Assembly (NCBI GenBank): GCA_017559685.1
Contig: JAFYQY010000171.1
Span: forward strand, 1 to 5,138
Reading direction: 5' to 3'
DNA length: 5,138 bases
Source of the DNA: Alistipes sp.
GTDB lineage: Bacteria > Bacteroidota > Bacteroidia > Bacteroidales > Rikenellaceae
In this document: piece by piece, positions 1-5,138 of the stretch
How positions within the stretch are numbered: the first letter of the stretch is position 1
Layout: every line of letters begins with the position of its first letter
Program-made: the position numbers and the translations under genes
Notes under the pieces: model-generated
Seen by the model: the letters and a program-made list of their open reading frames with translations, nothing else
Told to the model about the DNA's origin: nothing
Database searches by the model: none

Positions 1-2166
1 AACTTCAATGTTGTTGCCTATTTCGATGCTATTAATGCCCAGGGCGATATGCCTAATTTCGACGAGGACAACATTCTTAAGATGAGAGTCTCTGTGCGTG
101 TTAAGCGTATCACGCCTAAGGGTGAGGAGTATATGGTGTTGCAGAATGGTGCTAATACCGTATTTGAGGATTATAGCTTTATTGTGCGACCAAAACTCGA
201 GAATAGTAACTTGTGGGTAGCCTTTGACCCAGGTACAAGTGGTTCTTGTATTGCCTATGGTGTTGCAGGTTCTCCAACCGACACAAATGACCTCTTTGTA
301 GCGGAGAATACAGCGGAGTCTTTGCGTGGTACAAACATCTATAGTCATATCTTCCCATCATTGATTCGTATCAACCGCGACTCTAAGCGTCTTGCTGCTC
401 CAAACCCAGTTGTTGAGGATTTGGTTGATGGCGTAGACTTCCATTTTGGTAATAGAGCGTTGATTTTGTGGGGTAACTTCAACTGCTTCCAGTCTATCAA
501 GAAGCTCCTCGGTTATAGCAATGCTCAGAAGATCATCATTCGCGATGGTGCTAAGGACTCTATCAAGGAGATTTCTGGTAAGGATCTCGCCCACTTGATC
601 GTGAAGGGTCTTTGCAATGACTTTGACGACTACCTCTTCAATAATCCAAATGTAGATAGAGTTGCTAAGGCTCAGTTTGTCGTTGGTGATGGCAAAAATC
701 AGCGATTGGCAGTGGAGCGTGCAATTGTTGCTGTTCCAAATAGCTACACTCTCGATAAGATTCAGGATATGGTTAACTCTGTCGATCGTACCAATAGATT
801 CAAGGAGGTGCACTACATCTACGAGTCTGAGGCTGTGTTTATGACATACCTTCGCGAGAATTGGCAGCGTATCGGTGCGTTGCAGCACGACAGAATCTTT
901 ATTGTCTACGATATGGGTGGTGCGACCATCAATATCACAGCATTTAAGCTCAAGGTCGATTTGGATAACCAGAACAACGTCGTAAGAGTCTATGTTACCA
1001 CTGTTGCTAAGATTGGTTACACAATCGGTGGTGATGATATCGACTTTGCTTTGATTCAGATGATCTACGGTTTGCCAACTGTTCAGCGTGCACTTCGCGA
1101 GAAACTCACCTACAGCGGTACTGAGACATTTGAGGATGCTGTGCTCAAGCACCAGCAGACTCATAAGGAGAAGCTTCTCGGATTTGTGCGAAATATTAAA
1201 CTCGAGATTATCGATAGAAAGTTGGGTCTCGATGTTAAGCAGATTCAGGACCCTGAGACATTCTATGGTCATATTACCAATCTGTTTAATTCGTGTGGTA
1301 TCAAACTCGAGGAGTATAGCTCAGAGATTGGTACATACTTGAGAGTTGAGGAGAGCAAGGCAGAAAATACTATGCACAAGTATGTGCTTAGCCAGGTGGG
1401 TGATGCTATTGAGGAGTTGCTTATGGCTCTTCCGGCAAATGAGTCTCGTAACCTTGAACTCATATTCAGTGGTCGAAGCGTACTCTATCCACGTGTTAAG
1501 AGTAGTGTTCTTACAAAGATTATGAATTACAAGTATGTTGTTAACGAGTGGGATGGTCTCAAGGTTAATGGCATTGAGGATGCTGAGTTGGTTAAGACAG
1601 CTGTTGCTAAGGGTGCTTGCTGGTTTGGTATGTACAACTCGCAGATTCGTCTTGACCATAGTATCCTCACAACAACACTTGGCTATATTGATGCTCGCAA
1701 TGCTAAGGAGACCTTTGTTCCGTTGTTGACTTCGGGTACTCACTTCGATGGAGGTAAGCTTAGAAGTGAGGCTGTGAGCCCAATCTATGCTAATCTTAGT
1801 GATGTTCGCTTTGTGCAGATGATGGGTGCTGACTACGATAACATCTGGCATCGTCAGCAGAGCCATAAGTTTAGTTTGATTGCTCGAGTTCGCCAGAATC
1901 AGATTACATCAGCTATCAAGACCATCTCTATGGGTGCTAACGATTGCGGTGAGGTAGATTATGAGATTGAGCTTATGACTCTTCAGAAGATCGAGCAGGC
2001 TCTTGATGGAGCTATGCGTCTTGATATCACCGATGATAATAGCCCAGCATATATCTTTGCTACTACCAATACCAATGTTGAGACTGCTGCAAAGGGTGAA
2101 GAGAAGGTAACACTCTACCAGGCTAAGGATAGCGGAGAGGTCAAGAAGAGACCTGTTCGTATCTAA
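1..2166 (+). CDS. Hsp70-superfamily (actin-fold) ATPase, 5' partial
   Basis: The frame is open from base 1 without a stop, so the start lies upstream; the ATG at 49 lacks an A-rich leader and is probably internal. Numbering residues from that ATG, Hsp70 nucleotide-binding landmarks follow in the right order: phosphate-1 loop DPGTSGS (60-66), IFPSLIRI (101-108, like TPSVVAF of DnaK), FQSIKKLLG (147-155, like LFAIKRLIG), AVPNSY (228-233, keeping the Pro switch), YESEA (258-262, like NEPTA), phosphate-2 loop DMGGAT (288-293), IGGDDID (326-332), adenosine loop FSGRSVLYPRV (473-483) and AVAKGA (518-523). Residues 540-625 resemble the Hsp70 substrate-binding beta domain only weakly, and there is no helical lid. 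About 70 beta-rich residues precede the ATPase. It likely binds and hydrolyses ATP in the cytoplasm, but whether it folds client proteins is unknown. By hand alignment the catalytic Lys of DnaK is Leu138 here. Family assignment is strong; the specific role is not known. Confidence 0.85.
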   Translation, partial: NFNVVAYFDAINAQGDMPNFDEDNILKMRVSVRVKRITPKGEEYMVLQNGANTVFEDYSFIVRPKLENSNLWVAFDPGTSGSCIAYGVAGSPTDTNDLFVAENTAESLRGTNIYSHIFPSLIRINRDSKRLAAPNPVVEDLVDGVDFHFGNRALILWGNFNCFQSIKKLLGYSNAQKIIIRDGAKDSIKEISGKDLAHLIVKGLCNDFDDYLFNNPNVDRVAKAQFVVGDGKNQRLAVERAIVAVPNSYTLDKIQDMVNSVDRTNRFKEVHYIYESEAVFMTYLRENWQRIGALQHDRIFIVYDMGGATINITAFKLKVDLDNQNNVVRVYVTTVAKIGYTIGGDDIDFALIQMIYGLPTVQRALREKLTYSGTETFEDAVLKHQQTHKEKLLGFVRNIKLEIIDRKLGLDVKQIQDPETFYGHITNLFNSCGIKLEEYSSEIGTYLRVEESKAENTMHKYVLSQVGDAIEELLMALPANESRNLELIFSGRSVLYPRVKSSVLTKIMNYKYVVNEWDGLKVNGIEDAELVKTAVAKGACWFGMYNSQIRLDHSILTTTLGYIDARNAKETFVPLLTSGTHFDGGKLRSEAVSPIYANLSDVRFVQMMGADYDNIWHRQQSHKFSLIARVRQNQITSAIKTISMGANDCGEVDYEIELMTLQKIEQALDGAMRLDITDDNSPAYIFATTNTNVETAAKGEEKVTLYQAKDSGEVKKRPVRI

Positions 2167-2201
2167 TGCAGATTGTTGTAAAACCAAAAAAAACAAACAA
2201 T
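2167..2201 (+). promoter_or_regulatory. A-rich translation initiation region of gene 2
   Basis: The 35 bases between the TAA at 2164-2166 and the ATG at 2202 end in a run dominated by A (2180-2200). There is no GGAGG-like Shine-Dalgarno sequence. This is the usual leader type in Bacteroidota, where A-rich upstream sequence favours initiation. It supports ATG 2202 as the start. The ATG at 2166, which overlaps the previous stop as TAATG, would put twelve polar, lysine-containing residues before an otherwise standard signal peptide. No promoter motif or terminator is visible, which agrees with co-transcription from upstream. Confidence 0.55.
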
Positions 2202-4031
2202 ATGAGACTACTATTAATTAATATTTTGATGCTTGTCTCTATCATAGGAGCTCAAGCACAAGAGAGATGGTTCCGCCCAGTGAATGTTGGAACAGAGGAG
2301 CATAAGGATGTTGTCATTAATGGCGATACCATTCGCTACTTTAAGGGTGAGTGGTTGGAGACAGTTGCCAAGGGAAAAGGTGACGTTATTATTAGCGGAG
2401 ATACATTGCCAACTGATCCATTGGGCCTTGCTAACCATTACCAAAGAACTAATAGCCTGGACTATGTTCCGCTCGGTTTGCATTTCTCGGCCGACTACGA
2501 TACTATTCGTGTAAGCTATAATGATACAGCAGAGATCCGTTGTATGGTTATCAACCAGGCAGGCAATGCGATTGTCAATCGCGAGTTTATTATCCCTGGA
2601 GAGTTGGTAATACCTGTTGCAGACTCTCTAACTGTTCTCCGTTTTGCTCCAGAGAATCGTGCTTCTGAAACTGTCGATATTACTGCGATCGAGGGTTATG
2701 GAGTTAAACCAGAGCCGGAGCCAGTTACTCCAGATGAGCCAGAGCCAGACTATTCTATATATATTTACATAGGTATCGGTGTAGCTGTGTTGTTATGGGG
2801 TGTTCTTGCCTTCATTCTGTTTATTCGCCACAAGCAGAAGAAACTCGATGAGTCAGAGCCCGAAGAGGTTGATAATACAGATATTGTGCAGCCAATCAAC
2901 CCTCAGCAGTCGCAGAAGAGTAATAAAAAGCACAACCAGCAGCCTCAGAAACAGGAGAGCATCGAGGAGAAGGTTCGACGCTATGAGAGTGAGCTTGCAT
3001 CGTTGCGTGGATCTGTAAAGAGCCTCGAGAATGAGAAGACAAATTTGAATAACAAGCTCGCTACAGCAAACACCAAGCTTTCAGAGGCTGAGGCTAAGGT
3101 TAAGACCATCAAGGATGAGGTCAAGAAGGAGGCTGAGGCAGAGATCACTAAGCTCAAGACCAACATAGATGATATCAAGAAGCAGTCTGCCGAGGATATC
3201 AAGAGCCTCAAGGAGCAGTTCGATGCTGATAACAAGCGTACGCAGGAGAGAATTGCAGAGCTCGACACAACTCTTAGAAATACCGAGACTGAACTCTCTA
3301 CAACAAAGAGCGATCTCGAGATGACCAAGAACTCATTGGAGACTGCTAACAACGCTATTGATAACCTCAACGAGCGACTTGGCAAGTACAACACTATTCT
3401 CTCGGATGTGCCTTTTGCAAAGGAGTATGCAGCTCTTGTGGGTAAGATGGTTGACGTTGCTAACGAGGTGCGTACCTCTGCATTGAAGATGTTGGACCTC
3501 AATGTTGAGGACCCATACAACTTGATGAGGTATATCACTCGCTACGAGAAGACCGTGTCGTTGATTGATATGGCAACTTTGATGTCCGAGTTGAAGATGC
3601 TTGAGAAGGGTAATATGGTGTTGGTAGGTTCGACACTTGCTACTTACAACAAGTCAAACTCAGAGGAGGATCTCAAGTCGTCGACTTGCCAGTACTTCTT
3701 CACATCATACCTTCAGAAGATGATCGATGGTTTGGTGGTGTTGAACGAGTCGATGGCTGCTGCTAATCGTCTTGTTGAGGGCGTTACCAAGGATAATGTT
3801 AAGGTTTTCTCTGACTATCGTCCACGCATTCAGGAGCTCTGTTCACAACTTGGTATTGTGGTGGAGAATGTCCGCCTGTTTGATAAGGTTGGCGAGAAGA
3901 TCGACCTTAACGCACAGCTTGTAGACTTCGGTTTTGCAACTGGCGATATCATCGATATGGAGAATGCCTTAGTCTATCTCGAAGGCTCACACAGACCCGA
4001 GACTAAGGTGCGAGTAAAGGTTCAGGAGTAA
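2202..4031 (+). CDS. Single-pass membrane protein with periplasmic beta domain, cytoplasmic coiled coil and GrpE-like tail
   Basis: This 609-residue protein is not a family I can name. A signal peptide (1-19, AQA before Q20) leads into a periplasmic segment (20-167), beta-strand rich from about 100 to 163 and perhaps Ig-like. A Pro/Glu linker (168-183) is followed by a transmembrane helix (184-208) flanked by RHKQKK, which places the C-terminal part in the cytoplasm by the positive-inside rule. After a Gln/Lys/Asn-rich linker (209-251), a charged heptad-like coiled coil runs from about 252 to 396, then a helical domain (397-549). The final 60 residues (550-609) look beta-rich and contain VGEKIDLN (563-570), similar to the VGEKFDPN motif of GrpE nucleotide exchange factors. 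Coiled coil, helical bundle and C-terminal beta unit is also the domain order of GrpE. Lying directly after an Hsp70-like gene, it may be a membrane-tethered partner or exchange factor for that ATPase. Topology is well supported; the GrpE relationship is tentative. Confidence 0.8.
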   Translation: MRLLLINILMLVSIIGAQAQERWFRPVNVGTEEHKDVVINGDTIRYFKGEWLETVAKGKGDVIISGDTLPTDPLGLANHYQRTNSLDYVPLGLHFSADYDTIRVSYNDTAEIRCMVINQAGNAIVNREFIIPGELVIPVADSLTVLRFAPENRASETVDITAIEGYGVKPEPEPVTPDEPEPDYSIYIYIGIGVAVLLWGVLAFILFIRHKQKKLDESEPEEVDNTDIVQPINPQQSQKSNKKHNQQPQKQESIEEKVRRYESELASLRGSVKSLENEKTNLNNKLATANTKLSEAEAKVKTIKDEVKKEAEAEITKLKTNIDDIKKQSAEDIKSLKEQFDADNKRTQERIAELDTTLRNTETELSTTKSDLEMTKNSLETANNAIDNLNERLGKYNTILSDVPFAKEYAALVGKMVDVANEVRTSALKMLDLNVEDPYNLMRYITRYEKTVSLIDMATLMSELKMLEKGNMVLVGSTLATYNKSNSEEDLKSSTCQYFFTSYLQKMIDGLVVLNESMAAANRLVEGVTKDNVKVFSDYRPRIQELCSQLGIVVENVRLFDKVGEKIDLNAQLVDFGFATGDIIDMENALVYLEGSHRPETKVRVKVQE

Positions 4032-4054
4032 CAATTAAAAAAAAGAGTATAACT
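4032..4054 (+). promoter_or_regulatory. A-rich translation initiation region of gene 3
   Basis: These 23 bases separate the TAA at 4029-4031 from the ATG at 4055 and contain a run of eight A (4037-4044). No Shine-Dalgarno sequence fits the start well; the AAGAG at 4043-4047 is at most a weak one. The leader resembles that of the preceding gene. The gap is too short for a separate promoter or a terminator, so genes 2 and 3 are very probably on one transcript. Confidence 0.5.
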
Positions 4055-5138
4055 ATGGACAAGAAAAAGATTTTATTAATTATTCTGGGAGTCGCGGCTC
4101 TTGTTGCGATTTTTGGTCCTGTGATTATTGGTGGCGGTGAGCAACCACAATTTAGTGATTCCTTTAAAGGTGAGGTTCCCAATATTGAGGTAGCGGCCCA
4201 GGCAAACATTAAGGGTGTTAAGCTTATCTGCGATCCTTCGGTCAGTATGAAGGGCTATGTAGACTTCAAGCAGGTCGAAGGAACTACTAAAAACAACTAC
4301 TTCAAATCTAATGTAACGACTCTTATCAATAGAGTAGAGTCGAAATATAAACCAGAGGTTTTTACTGCTGTTTGTGGTAATAAATTATACCCTAATGTTG
4401 AGAAGTTTCGCAAAGATTTGACTGCAGATAATGTGTTCACAGAGGGATCGTCTTATTTGAGGGATATTATTGAAGATGGCGTAAAGTATGCTTCGGACTC
4501 TACTGTTTCGGTAGTATTGTCTGATATGGTACTTTCGTATGGTGTACCAGCAATTAAATCAAGCAAAGACCTGAAAAACAACTGGAATCATTTAGATGGC
4601 CTAAAGTCTGATATCGAGACAGCAATGACAGCAGCCAATAATAATAACCTCCACGTTGTGGTATTGCAGTACTTGAATGATTTTAATGGCCACTATTATT
4701 ACAATTTCCAGGAGAATCTCGAGAGCCTTAATCCATTGAGAAAGTACAATAAGTACGATAACTGTCTGATGCAGAACCGTCCATACTACATTATGTTGAT
4801 TGGCTCTAAGGAGAACCTTATGTCTATTGTTAAGGATGGTTGTTACGCTAAGTGCGAAAATATGTACGCATCGTTCGTTAAGGCTAACCCAGAACTTAAG
4901 AATAAGGTGGCCTATAATGTAAATACTAACGATAGCAATGTGTGGACTCTTGGCTTTACTGAAGACAAATCAGGAGGATTCTATGCCGCATATTTGAAAG
5001 ACTCTACTACTAGTTTTACCATTAATTGCCCAAACTTTGTGCTTCCACGCTACTATTACAAGGATGAGCAGAGTTTTGAAGTAGTATGCAACGGCTATGC
5101 ATCTGCGAAGGTTATTAGCTATAGTGATAATAACATCG
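4055..5138 (+). CDS. Signal-anchored extracytoplasmic vWA-like domain protein, 3' partial
   Basis: Translation from ATG 4055 is open for 361 codons to the window end; the C-terminus is missing. The start follows an A-rich leader and opens with MDKKK, then a hydrophobic segment (6-27), which fits an N-terminal anchor with the rest outside the membrane. There is no lipobox cysteine. Residues about 54-205 look like a von Willebrand factor A fold: a beta strand ending in DPSVS (60-64) matches the DxSxS metal-site motif; GSSYL (131-135) lies where vWA proteins have GGTxL, with Ser133 replacing Thr; and VVLSDM (153-158) supplies the third-motif Asp157. Spacing between motifs is typical of vWA domains. 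Residues 206-361 are Tyr/Asn-rich, include YYIMLIG (244-250), and end in probable beta structure; I do not recognise this part. vWA domains usually bind partner proteins through a metal ion, so an adhesion, sensing or scaffold role with gene 2 is plausible but inferred. GAA and AAA codons are more frequent than in the two genes before it. Confidence 0.75.
   Translation, partial: MDKKKILLIILGVAALVAIFGPVIIGGGEQPQFSDSFKGEVPNIEVAAQANIKGVKLICDPSVSMKGYVDFKQVEGTTKNNYFKSNVTTLINRVESKYKPEVFTAVCGNKLYPNVEKFRKDLTADNVFTEGSSYLRDIIEDGVKYASDSTVSVVLSDMVLSYGVPAIKSSKDLKNNWNHLDGLKSDIETAMTAANNNNLHVVVLQYLNDFNGHYYYNFQENLESLNPLRKYNKYDNCLMQNRPYYIMLIGSKENLMSIVKDGCYAKCENMYASFVKANPELKNKVAYNVNTNDSNVWTLGFTEDKSGGFYAAYLKDSTTSFTINCPNFVLPRYYYKDEQSFEVVCNGYASAKVISYSDNNI

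Noticed and set aside
358..1272. Long minus-strand open frame of 304 codons
   Set aside because: It lies entirely antisense to the conserved Hsp70 motifs of gene 1, has no A-rich leader or recognisable domain, and is explained by the strong codon bias of the sense gene suppressing antisense stops.
1..2166. Gene 1 as canonical DnaK, or as MreB, ParM or FtsA
   Set aside because: DnaK lacks the long N-terminal extension and has a helical lid and the catalytic Lys, which differ here. The IKKLLG, VPNSY and GGDDID motifs fit Hsp70 better than the other actin-like families.
2172..2201. Six-base inverted repeat (ATTGTT with AACAAT) flanking the A-rich leader of gene 2
   Set aside because: The stem is short and AT-rich with an 18-base loop and no following T-run, so it is neither a credible terminator nor a stable regulatory hairpin.
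2981..3538. Minus-strand open frame of 185 codons, Leu/Ser-rich
   Set aside because: It is the antisense of the coiled coil: repeated GAG, AAG and CTC codons read backward as Leu and Ser codons without stops. Nothing supports it as a gene.
4032..4054. Separate promoter for gene 3
   Set aside because: The 23-base gap has no TAxxTTTG-type Bacteroidota -7 element and is too short to hold both promoter elements; co-transcription with gene 2 is simpler.
4055..4150. Gene 3 as a lipoprotein
   Set aside because: The hydrophobic N-terminus ends in IIGGGEQ with no cysteine for a lipobox; a signal anchor or an ordinary signal peptide fits better.

Overview
The window looks like part of one plus-strand operon from a Bacteroidota chromosome, probably Bacteroidales. 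The reasons are a moderate, slightly AT-rich base composition, A-rich leaders in place of Shine-Dalgarno sequences before the two visible starts, TAA stop codons at both visible gene ends, and a signal peptide ending in an AQA-Q cleavage site. The genus cannot be told from the sequence alone. There are no RNA genes, mobile elements, CRISPR arrays or long non-coding stretches; the two intergenic gaps are 35 and 23 bases.

Layout: (1) 1-2166, an Hsp70-superfamily ATPase, open at its 5' end, with a beta-rich extension before the nucleotide-binding domain and a reduced substrate-binding-like C-terminus without a helical lid. (2) 2202-4031, a 609-residue membrane protein: cleavable signal peptide, periplasmic beta domain, Pro/Glu linker, one transmembrane helix, Lys/Gln-rich linker, a coiled coil of about 145 residues, a helical domain, and a small C-terminal beta-rich segment that resembles the end of GrpE. 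(3) 4055 to the window end, a signal-anchored extracytoplasmic protein with a von Willebrand factor A-like domain carrying a recognisable metal-site (MIDAS) motif set; its 3' end is outside the window.

How they may work together (inference): the order and tight spacing suggest one functional unit across the inner membrane. The vWA protein and the periplasmic domain of gene 2 lie outside. The coiled coil and GrpE-like tail of gene 2 reach into the cytoplasm, where they could bind or regulate the Hsp70-like ATPase of gene 1. None of the three genes is a recognised housekeeping gene, so no gene symbols are assigned. The system's biological output cannot be read from this window.
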